Source: Paenibacillus sp. sptzw28 (lineage in GTDB: Bacteria > Bacillota > Bacilli > Paenibacillales > Paenibacillaceae). Taken from it: a DNA stretch of 64,000 nt. The stretch is from assembly GCF_019550795.1 (NCBI RefSeq), contig NZ_CP080545.1:4622001-4686000 (forward strand), given 5' to 3'. Position numbers and translations under genes: made by a program. The notes beneath the pieces were generated by a model. It was not told the origin of the DNA, did not search any database, and saw only the letters and a list, made by a program, of their open reading frames with translations. This document shows positions 41,570-51,210 of the stretch, piece after piece; position 1 is the stretch's first letter, and every line of letters begins with the position of its first letter.

Positions 41570-43288
41570 TTAAAACAAGAAGTAGCGCTGCGCCATCGGC
41601 AGCACGTCCGAAGGCTCGCAAGTGGCCGGTACGCCGTCCACCTTAACTTCATAGGTTTCCGGATCGACTTCGATCCTCGGTGTCGCGTCATTATGAATCA
41701 TATCTTTCTTCGTCACAGTCCGGCAGCCGCGCACAGGCTCAACCCGTTTGGAGAGGCCAAGCTCTTCTGCGATGCCCCTGTCATAAGCCGCTTTCGACAC
41801 AAAAGTAATGCAGCTGTTCGATTTTGCCTTGCCGAAGGCGCCGAACATCGGGCGACCGAAGACCGGCTGCGGCGTGGGAATCGATGCGTTGGGGTCGCCC
41901 ATCTGCGCATAAGCGATCGTACCGCCCTTGAGCACAAGATCCGGCTTTACGCCGAAAAACATTGGACTCCATATGACAAGATCGGCAAACTTGCCCGGCT
42001 CGATGGAGCCGACCAGATGCGAAATGCCGTGCGTAATCGCCGGATTGATCGTATATTTCGCAATATATCGCTTGATTCGGAAATTATCCGCTTCATCCGC
42101 CTTGTCCGGGGCGAGCGGCCCGCGTTGGCGTTTCATCTTGTCCGCCGTTTGCCATGTCCGGATTATAACCTCTCCGACCCGGCCCATTGCCTGGGAGTCG
42201 GAGCTGATCATGCTGAATACGCCCATATCGTGCAAAATGTCTTCAGCGGCAATCGTCTCCGGACGGATCCGCGAATCGGCGAACGCCACATCCTCGGGGA
42301 TACTGCTGTCGAGATGATGGCAAACCATAAGCATGTCCAAATGCTCTTCAATCGTATTTATCGTGAAGGGTCGGGTCGGATTCGTCGACGACGGGAGCAC
42401 GTTCAGCTCGCCCGCAGCGCGGATAATGTCCGGCGCATGGCCGCCTCCCGCTCCTTCCGTATGATACGTATGAATAGTCCGGCCTTTAAAAGCGGCCAGC
42501 GTATCTTCAAGGAATCCCGCTTCATTAAGCGTATCCGTATGAATCGCGACCTGAACGTCGAACCGGTCGGCCGCTTCGAGGCAAATATCGATAGCCGCCG
42601 GGGTGGTACCCCAGTCCTCATGCAGCTTCAGCCCGATCGCGCCCGCTTCAATCTGCTCGATCAGCGGACCGGTGAACGAAGCGTTCCCTTTTCCCGTGAA
42701 GCCGAGATTCATCGGGAAAGCTTCCGCCGCCTCAAGCATCCGCCGCATGTGCCAAGCACCCGGCGTACAAGTCGTCGCATTCGTCCCGGTAGCCGGCCCG
42801 GTGCCGCCGCCGATCATTGTCGTGACGCCGGAAGACAGCGCCGTATCGATTTGCTGCGGGCAAATAAAGTGGATATGCGAGTCTATGCCGCCTGCGGTAA
42901 CGATTTTACCTTCTCCCGCGATAACCTCTGTGCTTGCACCCACAATCATGTTCGGCATGACGCCGTCCATAATGTCCGGATTGCCCGCTTTGCCGATTCC
43001 GACGATTGCTCCGTCCCGGATGCCGATATCGGCTTTGACGATGCCCCAGTGATCGATAATGATCGCATTCGTGATGAGCGTATCGAGTACTCCTTCGCTC
43101 CGCAGAGCGCCGCTGGATTGGCCCATGCCGTCGCGTATTACTTTACCGCCTCCGAATTTGCATTCGTCGCCATAGACAGTGAAATCCTGCTCGATTTGCG
43201 CCCAAAGCTCGGTATCCGCGAGCCGGACGGCATCGCCTGCGGTAGGTCCGAACATTTGCGCATAGCTGCTCCGATCCATTCGGCTCAC
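41570..43288 (-). CDS. ureC: Urease alpha subunit UreC (catalytic)
   Basis: Hydrolyses urea to ammonia and carbamate at a dinuclear nickel site. Seen: [10 protein letters not shown] (two His ligands), the carbamylated Lys in [12 protein letters not shown] (about 220), the flap region [22 protein letters not shown] with Cys-His-His (shown in part), and the Asp ligand in SSDSQAMGR. 572 residues, normal length. Start: GTG at 43288 chosen because GGGGGAG lies 6 bases before it and its last two bases form part of the ureB stop (GTGA overlap); ATG at 43279 and 43306 are less well placed. Confidence 0.97.
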   Translation of the reverse strand: MSRMDRSSYAQMFGPTAGDAVRLADTELWAQIEQDFTVYGDECKFGGGKVIRDGMGQSSGALRSEGVLDTLITNAIIIDHWGIVKADIGIRDGAIVGIGKAGNPDIMDGVMPNMIVGASTEVIAGEGKIVTAGGIDSHIHFICPQQIDTALSSGVTTMIGGGTGPATGTNATTCTPGAWHMRRMLEAAEAFPMNLGFTGKGNASFTGPLIEQIEAGAIGLKLHEDWGTTPAAIDICLEAADRFDVQVAIHTDTLNEAGFLEDTLAAFKGRTIHTYHTEGAGGGHAPDIIRAAGELNVLPSSTNPTRPFTINTIEEHLDMLMVCHHLDSSIPEDVAFADSRIRPETIAAEDILHDMGVFSMISSDSQAMGRVGEVIIRTWQTADKMKRQRGPLAPDKADEADNFRIKRYIAKYTINPAITHGISHLVGSIEPGKFADLVIWSPMFFGVKPDLVLKGGTIAYAQMGDPNASIPTPQPVFGRPMFGAFGKAKSNSCITFVSKAAYDRGIAEELGLSKRVEPVRGCRTVTKKDMIHNDATPRIEVDPETYEVKVDGVPATCEPSDVLPMAQRYFLF

Positions 43289-43653
43289 GTCTGCTCCCCC
43301 TTCCATGCGGCAAGCCGCTCCCGAACCTCAGCAGACATCCCGCCGCGAACTGCAGGACCGTTCGTGATCGCGTTCAACCCGAAGGAGCGCTTCAGTCCGC
43401 CGAGCTCGACAAGCTGCACCGGCTTCTCCTCGCCCGGTTCAAATCGGACGGCCGTACCGGCAGGTATATCGAGCCGCATGCCGAAAGCCGCTTCGCGGTC
43501 GAACTCCAGTCCGCGATTAACTTCAAAAAAATGAAAATGCGATCCGACCTGAACCGGCCGGTCGCCGGTATTAACCACTATTAACTCCGCCGTCCCGCGT
43601 CCGGCGTTCAACTCGATCTCACCGGGGGCGATGCGGTATTGTCCAGGTATCAT
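43285..43653 (-). CDS. ureB: Urease beta subunit UreB
   Basis: Structural subunit of the (alpha-beta-gamma) urease trimer. [37 protein letters not shown] and [19 protein letters not shown] are family signatures. 122 residues, full length. AAGGAGAG 8 bases before the ATG; its stop overlaps the ureC start. Confidence 0.97.
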   Translation of the reverse strand: MIPGQYRIAPGEIELNAGRGTAELIVVNTGDRPVQVGSHFHFFEVNRGLEFDREAAFGMRLDIPAGTAVRFEPGEEKPVQLVELGGLKRSFGLNAITNGPAVRGGMSAEVRERLAAWKGEQT

Positions 43654-43715
43654 GATGATCTCTCCTTATATGAGCAGCCGGTCCTCGGCATAACCGCCGA
43701 ATTACATCCCGGCTC

Positions 43716-44021
43716 TTAATGTGAAATCGGATGATGGATGGTTACGAGCTTAGTGCCATCCGGAAATGTCGCTTCCACCTGTACTTCATGTATCATATCC
43801 GCCACCCCGCTCATGACTTGCTCGCGAGAGAGAATGCGGGTTCCATGCTCCATCAGCTGTGCTACAGTCATCCCGTCGCGGGCTCCCTCCATTATCTCCG
43901 ATGTGATGAGTGCGACACTTTCAGGATAATTAAGCTTAACCCCTCTGCCCAGCCGCCTTCGCGCCAAATCGGCAGCGATTGTGATTAGCAGCTTTTCTTT
44001 TTCGCGTTCAGTCAACTGCAT
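43716..44021 (-). CDS. ureA: Urease gamma subunit UreA
   Basis: Smallest structural subunit, 101 residues: [47 protein letters not shown] and the ending [15 protein letters not shown]. First gene of the operon; GAGGTG five bases before the ATG. The 140-base leader holds three hairpin repeats and the promoter has a TnrA/GlnR box. Confidence 0.97.
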   Translation of the reverse strand: MQLTEREKEKLLITIAADLARRRLGRGVKLNYPESVALITSEIMEGARDGMTVAQLMEHGTRILSREQVMSGVADMIHEVQVEATFPDGTKLVTIHHPISH

Positions 44022-44040
44022 GTGTTCACCTCATCTAATA

Positions 44041-44163
44041 GTTTTTCTCAGGAAAACGAACTTCGAAGAATAAATGTAACGTTTTTCGAAGGAAACCGCT
44101 TCGGAAGCATGCTTAAAGTTTTACGAAGGAAAACCGGCCCCGGAAGCGGATACCAAGTCTTAC
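44041..44163 (-). repeat. Three diverged hairpin repeats in the ureA leader
   Basis: Units begin at 44041, 44081 and 44118 (40, 37 and about 45 bases). Read on the minus strand each ends in a short stem-loop of the form GTTTTCCTTCG-AAAAC, and each carries a CTTCCGAAG/CTTCGAAG-like segment before it. They fill the untranslated leader between the predicted start and the ureA ribosome site. Architecture is like the 42- and 38-bp arrays at 50981 and 54992, though the sequences differ. Confidence 0.55.
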
Positions 44164-44167
44164 GCTT

Positions 44168-44221
44168 ATTATAACGATGCTTTACTCGCAAGTAAATGAT
44201 GCCGTGTCAGATTTAATGACA
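44168..44221 (-). promoter_or_regulatory. Urease promoter with TnrA/GlnR box
   Basis: Minus strand: TTTACT (44196-44191), 17-base spacer, TATAAT (44173-44168). Upstream, TGTCAGATTTAATGACA (44205-44221) fits TGTNAN7TNACA at every fixed position. Its centre lies about 52 bases before the expected start, the position from which TnrA activates in B. subtilis. Confidence 0.75.
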
Positions 44222-44308
44222 TTAAATTTGAATGTTTGTGGCAGATTTTCTTTGCACAAATTTTCCCCCGTCTCTAGTATTCCCTAATTGCATCCCCGTT
44301 GGTATCGC

Positions 44309-44400
44309 TAGCCATCGGACACCCGTTGTGGTAGACTAAAAGGTATTGAAATTACGATGATGGGGCTTCCCATGCGGGTTTCCAGCCCGCCGGAGAACCG
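44309..44400 (+). promoter_or_regulatory. ilvD promoter and structured leader
   Basis: TAGCCA (44309-44314), 17 bases, extended -10 TGGTAGACT (TAGACT 44332-44337). The leader then has three abutting small hairpins: ATGGG/CCCAT (44360-44373), GCGGG/CCCGC (44374-44390) and CGG/CCG (44391-44400). No T-box sequence or terminator is present. Confidence 0.5.
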
Positions 44401-44438
44401 GGCAACAAGTACACAGAAAACTTTCAGGAGGGACTTGC

Positions 44439-46124
44439 ATGTCGGCTAAAAAAATGCGTTCAGACATGATTAAAAGAGGCTTCGACCGCGCACCGCACCG
44501 CAGCTTGCTGCGCGCCGCCGGAGTGAAGGAAGAAGACTTCGGCAAACCGTTTATAGCAGTATGTAACTCTTATATTGATATTATTCCGGGACACGTTCAT
44601 CTGCAGGAATTCGGAAAGCTTGTAAAAGAAGCGATCCGGGAAGCAGGAGGCGTTCCGTTCGAATTTAACACGATCGGCGTTGACGACGGGATAGCAATGG
44701 GCCATATCGGAATGCGCTACTCCCTTGCAAGCCGCGAAATTATAGCCGACTCGGTCGAGACGGTTGTTAATGCGCATTGGTTCGACGGGATGGTCTGTAT
44801 TCCAAACTGCGACAAGATCACTCCCGGTATGATTATGGGCGCGCTGCGCGTCAACATACCGACGATGCTCGTAAGCGGCGGCCCTATGAAAGCGGGCAAA
44901 ACGTCGGACGGCCGATCGATCTCGCTATCCAGCGTGTTCGAAGGCGTCGGCGCTTTTCAAGCGGGCAAAATCGATGAAGCCAGCTTGACTGAGCTTGAGC
45001 AGTACGGCTGTCCGACCTGCGGTTCCTGCTCCGGTATGTTTACGGCAAACTCGATGAACTGTCTCGCTGAAGGCCTCGGCCTGGCGCTTCCCGGCAACGG
45101 CACTATTCTCGCCGTGGCGCCCGAACGCAAAGAATTCGTCAAACAAGCTGCGCGCCAACTGATGAAGATCATTGAGCTGGACATCAAACCGCGGGATATC
45201 GTCACGATCGATGCAATCGACAATGCGTTTGCGCTCGATATGGCCATGGGCGGATCCACCAATACCGTTCTTCATACGCTGGCCATCGCGCACGAAGCCG
45301 GCATTGAATACCCGATCGAACGAATCAATGAAGTGGCAACACGCGTTCCTCACCTTGCCAAGATTGCGCCGGCTTCCGATTATCATATTGAAGACGTCCA
45401 CAACGCCGGCGGCGTCAGCGCGATCATCAACGAGCTGTTTAAGAAAGAGGGCGCGCTGAAGGGCGATGTAATGACCGTAACCGGTAAAACGCTCCGCGAA
45501 AACGTCGCGGGATGCGAAATCCTGGACAAGGATGTCATCCACCCGCTCGACAATCCGCACAGCGAGCGCGGCGGCCTCGCGGTACTGTTCGGCAACCTGG
45601 CTCCAGGGGGATCGATTATCAAGGTCGGCGCGGTAGATAAATCCGTCGGCGGCTACTTGAAAGGACCGGCGATCTGCTTTGATTCTCAGGACGATGCTCT
45701 TGCGGGCATTGCAGGCGGCAAGATCAAGGAAGGCCATGTCGTCGTAATCCGCTACGAAGGTCCTAAGGGCGGTCCCGGTATGCCGGAAATGCTCGCACCT
45801 ACATCGCAAATCGTCGGTATGGGGCTCGGCGCGAAGGTTGGACTTCTGACCGACGGCCGTTTCTCCGGCGCTTCCCGCGGAATCAGCATCGGGCACGTTT
45901 CACCCGAAGCAGCTGAAGGCGGTCCGATCGCTTTCGTCGAGGACGGGGATCTGATCGAACTCGATCTTAACAACCGAACGATGAACCTGCTGATCAGCGA
46001 CGAGGAATTCGCCCGCCGCAGAGCCAATTGGAAGGGCTTTGAACCGAAGATTAAAACCGGCTATCTGGCCCGTTACTCCCACCTGGTTACAAATGCCAGC
46101 ACAGGCGGCGTCATGAAGATCTAA
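44439..46124 (+). CDS. ilvD: Dihydroxy-acid dehydratase
   Basis: Third step of valine and isoleucine synthesis (and of the pantothenate precursor): dehydrates dihydroxy-acids to 2-keto acids in the cytoplasm with an Fe-S cluster. Cysteine ligands in [19 protein letters not shown] and [19 protein letters not shown]-terminal [21 protein letters not shown]. 561 residues, full length. AGGAGGG before the ATG. Transcribed alone from a promoter with a structured leader; the other ilv genes are not in this window. Confidence 0.98.
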   Translation: MSAKKMRSDMIKRGFDRAPHRSLLRAAGVKEEDFGKPFIAVCNSYIDIIPGHVHLQEFGKLVKEAIREAGGVPFEFNTIGVDDGIAMGHIGMRYSLASREIIADSVETVVNAHWFDGMVCIPNCDKITPGMIMGALRVNIPTMLVSGGPMKAGKTSDGRSISLSSVFEGVGAFQAGKIDEASLTELEQYGCPTCGSCSGMFTANSMNCLAEGLGLALPGNGTILAVAPERKEFVKQAARQLMKIIELDIKPRDIVTIDAIDNAFALDMAMGGSTNTVLHTLAIAHEAGIEYPIERINEVATRVPHLAKIAPASDYHIEDVHNAGGVSAIINELFKKEGALKGDVMTVTGKTLRENVAGCEILDKDVIHPLDNPHSERGGLAVLFGNLAPGGSIIKVGAVDKSVGGYLKGPAICFDSQDDALAGIAGGKIKEGHVVVIRYEGPKGGPGMPEMLAPTSQIVGMGLGAKVGLLTDGRFSGASRGISIGHVSPEAAEGGPIAFVEDGDLIELDLNNRTMNLLISDEEFARRRANWKGFEPKIKTGYLARYSHLVTNASTGGVMKI

Positions 46125-46139
46125 CTGCAGGAATTGAAC

Positions 46140-46188
46140 AACGCCCGAGGTGCGACAAGCGGAAGCTGTCAGCCTTCGGGCGTTTTTT
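46140..46188 (+). terminator. ilvD terminator
   Basis: AACGCCCGA pairs with TCGGGCGTT, followed by a run of T, 16 bases past the ilvD stop. Confidence 0.9.
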
Positions 46189-46216
46189 CGTTCCTTCCGC
46201 AAAAAAACAGCCAACG

Positions 46217-46259
46217 AAAAAATGCCGCTGGTCAGGAAGTAAATTCCCCGGCGGCATTT
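46217..46259 (-). terminator. Terminator overlapping the deacetylase stop codon
   Basis: AAATGCCGC at 46220-46228 pairs with GCGGCATTT at 46251-46259; on the minus strand it is followed by TTTTCG. The stop codon (46234-46232) lies inside the loop, so the last codons are part of the hairpin. Confidence 0.75.
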
Positions 46260-47650
46260 CTGTTCTCATAGGCTGCATGCGTTATAGCTGTATGACCGGC
46301 CTGCTGAAGGTTTTCATCATAATCGGCGGCAGTGGTCCAATCCCGTTTCGGAAAGTTTCCGGAGCCGTAACGATGCCAGAATTCATCCATCGACATCGCG
46401 ATAATTCGGGGCGACAGCTTACCTCCCTGCTCCTTAACCCTTTTCTTGCCTGAAGGATGAAGAGTGCGTAGGAGCAGCTTTAAGTATAATCGTGCCATTT
46501 TGTCGAAAAAGCCTTGGGGCATCTCCAGTACGCTGAATCCGAACTGTTCCGCACCCCTGTTAATCATGCTGATGCCGTACAAACCGCGTACCCGCTGAAA
46601 TTCTTCCTGTGCACCGGCAATGCGGTCGGCCAGCTGCGGCATCGCTTTCTCCACTTCCCGAATAAGCCGAATGGCAACGTGCATCATCGAACGCGATTCC
46701 GTCATCATTTTAAACAGCATGCCGTTGTCGAAATGCAGCTCGATTACGTGATCCTTGTCCTCGATCGTCTGTCCGTCCGACAGCTCAAGCGTCTTCCCCC
46801 TATAGGGAACGACTCTGATGTTGAAGATGGAATCAGCCCCTCCGGACTTCACTCTGAACAGAACATGAAAGAGCCGCTCCCAACCCATCCAGCATGCGAC
46901 CGTAATCCGTTTCACCAGCCCCAGCGAGCGGCGAAGCGATTTATTATGGTCGGTTATGGCAATCATTTCGGTAATATTCACGAACTGGATTCCCCGCCGG
47001 GCGCCCTCTTGGAGAAAAGGCTCGAGCGCTTCGAGCATATTTGCCGGCGCATCGCTGTCCGCGCCGAAGGTCGAGCCGCAGTCGTGCAGAAGCAGCACTT
47101 CTCCGGGACGAAGCTTCTTCATCAGACGCTTCTGCAGCCGCTTTACGCCGACTCTTTTCCGCCAATCGCCGAACAGCGTCGACCATAAAATAATTTGCAG
47201 GTAACCAAGATTGGAGAAATCGAACAAATTGACTATACCCCAAGGGGGCCGGTAATAGGCCGAACGAATACCGGTTGCCCGCTTGATGATTTCTGAAGTG
47301 CGGTGTATTTGCCGCTTCACTGTAGCGGGACGCATCAACCAATTGGACTTGTGCAAATAGTTATGAATTCCGATCACATGTCCCTCTTCATGCATTCTTT
47401 GAAGAAGCTCCGGGTGTCGCTCCGCATGGACGCCAACGACGAAGAATGTCGCTTTTGCGTTGTAGCGCTTTAACAAGTCAAGGAGCAGCGGGGTATATAT
47501 CGGATCCGGGCCGTCGTCGAAAGTTAAAGCGATTTCTTTATCGGCTCGCCCCCGTTTAAAAACACGAAAGCCGAATGTTCGGCTGATAAGACCAGGAAGG
47601 AATGCGTAAAATGTTAGAATATAAAAGCCCCATAGCACGAAGTTCTCCAT
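46232..47650 (-). CDS. Polysaccharide deacetylase with C-terminal YkoP-like domain
   Basis: A 472-residue membrane-tethered enzyme. N-terminal anchor (residues 3-22, FVLWGFYILTFYAFLPG), then a NodB homology domain with motif 1 TFDDGPDP, motif 2 GIHNYLHKSNW, motif 3 YYRPPWG and LLLHDCGS: probable metal-dependent N-deacetylase of peptidoglycan or another amino-sugar polymer. In motif 2 the usual H-S/T-x3-H reads HNYLH. The second half (about 250-450) is a separate domain resembling the YkoP part of B. subtilis proteins (recalled, not tested). Start 47650 chosen over GTG at 47668 because GGTGGGGA then sits at 8 bases. Confidence 0.88.
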   Translation of the reverse strand: MENFVLWGFYILTFYAFLPGLISRTFGFRVFKRGRADKEIALTFDDGPDPIYTPLLLDLLKRYNAKATFFVVGVHAERHPELLQRMHEEGHVIGIHNYLHKSNWLMRPATVKRQIHRTSEIIKRATGIRSAYYRPPWGIVNLFDFSNLGYLQIILWSTLFGDWRKRVGVKRLQKRLMKKLRPGEVLLLHDCGSTFGADSDAPANMLEALEPFLQEGARRGIQFVNITEMIAITDHNKSLRRSLGLVKRITVACWMGWERLFHVLFRVKSGGADSIFNIRVVPYRGKTLELSDGQTIEDKDHVIELHFDNGMLFKMMTESRSMMHVAIRLIREVEKAMPQLADRIAGAQEEFQRVRGLYGISMINRGAEQFGFSVLEMPQGFFDKMARLYLKLLLRTLHPSGKKRVKEQGGKLSPRIIAMSMDEFWHRYGSGNFPKRDWTTAADYDENLQQAGHTAITHAAYENRNAAGEFTS

Positions 47651-47874
47651 GTCTCGATTCCCCACCACCCTAGTTTCGATCCCCTGCCAGCATTGGTAGA
47701 CGGAGCATTAATGATACCTCCCCATATTGTAACATATTGGCGGTAAAAACGGCTATGATTGTTGTCGGCTATTATGCCCGCCGGATTGTGGTGAAAGTAA
47801 AGTTAGGAAACCCTTCAAATTTATAGTACAATCGTGATGGATAGTAAGATACATACGAGAAAAGGAGTAAGAAG

Positions 47875-48987
47875 ATGCTTTCCTTTTACCGAAAATATTG
47901 GCGGACGGCTTTTGACATCGCATTAATCGTTCTCACCGTCTACTTGATAATGTTTGCTTTCAGCTATATGTACCGCATCGCGACGCCGATCTTTTTATCA
48001 TTTCTCATCTTCATGCTCATCGAACCGCCAACCAGGTGGATGACCCGTCTTGGTATGAAAAGATCGATCGCGGCCGGAATTTCCGTCATCGTCTTCACAC
48101 TGGTCCTCATCGGCACATTCGTGGGAGCCGGCTACATCATGACGACGCAGATAACCGGACTGGCCGAGAAGCTTCCATATTATCAACAGCTATTTATCGA
48201 GCAGTTCCAGAAAAATTCGGCGCAGCTGCACAATCGGATGGAAGCCCTGCCGCCCGGCGTATTGGAGAAAGTCAACGAAGTAGTAAGCTACATAACGGAA
48301 TGGGGTCAAGGAGTTGCCGCAGCGTTTCTGCGGGCGTTGGGAGGGTACCTTAAGTCGGTCTCCGCGTTTATTTTCAACTTTGCCATCGGTATCATTTTGG
48401 CCTACTTTCTAAGCCTGGAAATATCGGAATGGAAGAAGACGGCGCACGAAAAAACGCCCAAGACGTTCAAGAACGCGTTCTACTTTCTCCGCGATAACGT
48501 TTTTTCCGGCATTGCGGCTTATTTAAAGGCACAGGGGAAGCTTATTTCGATCACCTTCGCAGTCATCTTTTTATCGCTTTTGGCGCTTGGTGTGGGCAAC
48601 GCCTTCTCAATCGCGCTTCTGTCCGCCGTCTTCGATGTCCTTCCCCTGCTTGGGGTTGGCACCGTATTTATTCCGTGGATTATTTACCTGTTCATCGTGG
48701 GACAGACATCGCTCGCCATCTGGCTGACCGCATTATTCCTCGTAGTAGTCCTGACCCGGCAGATACTCGAACCGAAGATAACGGGAGACACACTCGGCGT
48801 ATCGGCCTTTACGATGCTGGCATTTATGATCATATCGCTTTCTCTTTTCGGGGTTGCCGGGGTTATCTTGTCGCCCATCTTGATGATTCTGCTCAAAGCC
48901 TTATACGACCAACGCTACTTGCACCGCTGGATACGCCCGCCCAAAGGCGAATTCGATCAGCACAACGAACCTTCGCGCACCACATAG
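47875..48987 (+). CDS. AI-2E/PerM family membrane transporter
   Basis: A 370-residue protein with about eight hydrophobic spans: two pairs at the N-terminus (IALIVLTVYLIMFAFSYM, ISVIVFTLVLIGTFVGAGYI), a charged central part (residues 85-150), and the conserved C-terminal half with DVLPLLGVGTVFIPW and RQILEPKITGDTLGVS, signature of the AI-2E (UPF0118, YtvI-like) exporters. AAGGAG 7 bases before ATG. TACAAT at 47827-47832 may be its -10. Substrate unknown; members have been linked to autoinducer export or ion antiport. Confidence 0.92.
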   Translation: MLSFYRKYWRTAFDIALIVLTVYLIMFAFSYMYRIATPIFLSFLIFMLIEPPTRWMTRLGMKRSIAAGISVIVFTLVLIGTFVGAGYIMTTQITGLAEKLPYYQQLFIEQFQKNSAQLHNRMEALPPGVLEKVNEVVSYITEWGQGVAAAFLRALGGYLKSVSAFIFNFAIGIILAYFLSLEISEWKKTAHEKTPKTFKNAFYFLRDNVFSGIAAYLKAQGKLISITFAVIFLSLLALGVGNAFSIALLSAVFDVLPLLGVGTVFIPWIIYLFIVGQTSLAIWLTALFLVVVLTRQILEPKITGDTLGVSAFTMLAFMIISLSLFGVAGVILSPILMILLKALYDQRYLHRWIRPPKGEFDQHNEPSRTT

Positions 48988-49005
48988 TCCCAAGCACTCA
49001 ATAAG

Positions 49006-49051
49006 GAAGCCTCCATACCCACTGCGCAAAGTGAGGTTGGAGGCTTCTTTT
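49006..49051 (+). terminator. Terminator of the AI-2E-family gene
   Basis: GAAGCCTCCA pairs with TGGAGGCTTC (22-base loop), followed by TTTTG, 18 bases past the stop. Confidence 0.85.
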
Positions 49052-49120
49052 GTCCTACGTTTCGTTTTCCGCAGCCGGGTGTGGGGTACAATCTCTATTT
49101 CGTCCGGGTTGGCGTCCGCG

Positions 49121-50965
49121 CTACGAACGCAGGTCTTTGCCGCGCTCCTTTACATGGGAAGCTAGTAAATCCATCACACCGCGAAACAGCGCCGTCGCTT
49201 TGTTGGGGGTGCCCGGCGTACGGTTAAGGGCCAGCACCGCGACGGTGTATCGCGGAGACCGGATAGGGCCGAAGCCCGCAAACCATTGATTGTTCCGCGC
49301 AGCGCCGGCTCTCACGGTCTCTGCGGTACCGGATTTGCCTGCAACCTCCCAGGTGCCTTCATGGATCGAACGCCCTGTACCAGTCTTAACAACAGCCTCC
49401 ATACCCCGGAGCAGTGTCCTTGCTGTAGTTGGTGCGATACTCCCGTAGCGCGAAGGTGTGTAGAGACGAGGCAGTGCGGCCATGCGTTGGCCGCCCGCGT
49501 AACGGATCTCACTGACCAGGCGCGGCTCCATTACACGGCCGTCATGCAGCAGCGTCAGAATTAAATTCGCCGCCTGCAGGGGCGACATCGTTACATCGCG
49601 CTGGCCGATTCCTGTTTGCGCCAGCTGCCCTCCGTCTCTGCGGACTGGAAACGTGTCGAACAACCTTCCGGCTTCCTCTTCCTCCAGTAGGCGGAGCGGA
49701 TGTCCCAGCGGCTTGAAGGGCTTGTTATCGCTCCATCCGACCTTCCGGGCAATCCCGAGTTTATCTGCAGTGACCGCAAGCTGCTCAGCCGAAAGTCTCT
49801 CTGCAATCGTGGCGAATGCCACATTGCAAGACTTTGCTAATGCTTCGTTCAGCGTTACGCGGCCATGCCCTCCCTCCTTCCAGCAGTGCAGGCCGTATCG
49901 CCCATAGTCGCCGTTACACTCGAACGGTTCCCGCTCTTCGGTCAGCCTTGCTTCCAGCGCGGCGGCCGCCGTTACAAGCTTAAAGACGGAGCCCGGCGTC
50001 ACCGCTCTTATAGCGTGATTGGCCTGGTCGGTACCGGCCGCGCCCAGCGATGAAGCAGCCATTCTCGGACGGGATACCATCGCGGCGATATCGCCGGTAT
50101 AAGCATCCAGCACGACTACGGCTCCTTCGCGAAGCCCGTGATCGTCCACATAATTCTCAATCGCATTTTGAATCGGCAAATCCAGAGTGGTAACGATTTG
50201 CAGCGGATAGTAGGGGTTGTGTGGTCCGGTTAAGCGCATATCGAGCCCATTGAGCGGCTTATCCGAGCCATCTGTAAAATAAGACACCGAGGTCGGACCG
50301 CTTCCTCTCAGCAGCCGGTCGAGTGAACGCTCGAGTCCCGCACCTCCGATCAAATCGTGCAGATGCATTTTCCGTGCAGCGAGCTCCCTGCCATACATCT
50401 TGCGCAGCAGCTCCGGATGCTGGCTGACATAGCCAATAACATGCTTGGTATCGAAGGATGACGGATACCTGTTCCGATACGGGAGCACTCTTACCCCGCT
50501 CACGCGCAGCGTTCCGATCATGCCAAGCTGCCGCTCGGTGAGCTTATGCGGTATAAGCTCGCCGTCTGCATGCCAGAACGCAGGCGCATGCAGCTCTCTC
50601 ATCCAGCGCTCAAGCTTATCGGCTTTAACGCCAAGGGCGGCGGCAAGCTTGGCAAAGTCCAACGTGCTCGCTCCGCGAGCCTCCGCCTGCACAGGAAACA
50701 CGGCCAACGCTTTGTAGGTATCGCCGGTTAGAGCAAGACCGCTGCGGTCGACAAAATCGCCGCGGCCGGTATCAAGCACGAGAGCACGTTCGCGCTGCGC
50801 GACCGCTTCCCTCTTCCAATTGACACTCCTGCTGGCGGCCGGCGCCGCAGGCATAAGCTGCAGCCACGCCAACCGCGCCATTATGAGCGCAAGCACGGCG
50901 CTCATGCCGATCATAACGACAAATACACGCCGGTTCCTCCCCAATCGACGTTGTTTCCCGTTCAT
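49121..50965 (-). CDS. Class B penicillin-binding protein (PBP2-like transpeptidase)
   Basis: A 614-residue cell-wall transpeptidase. One N-terminal span (VFVVMIGMSAVLALIMARLAW), a PBP dimer domain (about 50-250), then the transpeptidase domain with SxxK in TPGSVFKLV, SxN in AKSCNVAF and KSGT in AGKSGTAET. The ending NRTPGTPNKATALFRGVMD is usual. AGGAG 8 bases before ATG. It lacks PASTA repeats, so it is not the SpoVD/Pbp2X type. Just upstream lies an array of 42-bp hairpin repeats in its leader. Monocistronic. Confidence 0.93.
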   Translation of the reverse strand: MNGKQRRLGRNRRVFVVMIGMSAVLALIMARLAWLQLMPAAPAASRSVNWKREAVAQRERALVLDTGRGDFVDRSGLALTGDTYKALAVFPVQAEARGASTLDFAKLAAALGVKADKLERWMRELHAPAFWHADGELIPHKLTERQLGMIGTLRVSGVRVLPYRNRYPSSFDTKHVIGYVSQHPELLRKMYGRELAARKMHLHDLIGGAGLERSLDRLLRGSGPTSVSYFTDGSDKPLNGLDMRLTGPHNPYYPLQIVTTLDLPIQNAIENYVDDHGLREGAVVVLDAYTGDIAAMVSRPRMAASSLGAAGTDQANHAIRAVTPGSVFKLVTAAAALEARLTEEREPFECNGDYGRYGLHCWKEGGHGRVTLNEALAKSCNVAFATIAERLSAEQLAVTADKLGIARKVGWSDNKPFKPLGHPLRLLEEEEAGRLFDTFPVRRDGGQLAQTGIGQRDVTMSPLQAANLILTLLHDGRVMEPRLVSEIRYAGGQRMAALPRLYTPSRYGSIAPTTARTLLRGMEAVVKTGTGRSIHEGTWEVAGKSGTAETVRAGAARNNQWFAGFGPIRSPRYTVAVLALNRTPGTPNKATALFRGVMDLLASHVKERGKDLRS

Positions 50966-50980
50966 TTTGGATTCTCCTAA

Positions 50981-51097
50981 GCGCTTTACGGAGTAAAGCG
51001 CATCTTCGTAAGCTTTAACTTAACGCTTTACGGAGTAAAGCGCATCTTCGTAAGCTTTAACTTAGCGCTTTACGGAGTAAAGCGCATCTTCGTAAAC
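50981..51097 (-). repeat. Tandem 42-bp hairpin repeats before the PBP gene
   Basis: Two complete 42-bp units (50981, 51023) and a shortened third (51065). In mRNA sense each contains a 9-bp stem GCGCTTTAC/GTAAAGCGC with loop TCC, preceded by AAGCTTACGAAGAT. The last stem touches the ribosome site (TTAGGAG). Units are nearly identical, pointing to recent duplication or constraint. No spacers, so not CRISPR. Confidence 0.85.
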
Positions 51098-51164
51098 ATA
51101 ATTATTCCCATTATCCCCCATCCCTTCGCGTTTCATCCCCAATACCACGGCTTGACGAAACCAT

Positions 51165-51201
51165 GAAAAAAGCCCTCTCACTGATCAGCCGTAAGAGGAC
51201 T
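51165..51201 (-). terminator. Terminator of the LysR gene
   Basis: Minus strand: AGTCCTCT pairs with AGAGGGCT (8 bp, one G-U), followed by five T, ten bases past the stop. Confidence 0.8.
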
Positions 51202-51210
51202 CTTAAACAT

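Noticed and set aside
41342..43534. A 730-codon open frame on the plus strand across the urease genes
   Set aside because: It is the antisense shadow of ureF, ureC and ureB, which are unmistakable. It has an Arg/His-rich composition typical of such shadows and no ribosome site.
44344..44438. T-box riboswitch before ilvD
   Set aside because: No T-box core sequence, no specifier loop of sufficient length and no terminator/antiterminator pair in the 95-base leader.
50981..51097. The 42-bp and 38-bp arrays as CRISPR
   Set aside because: Units are directly joined without unique spacers, and no cas genes are present.
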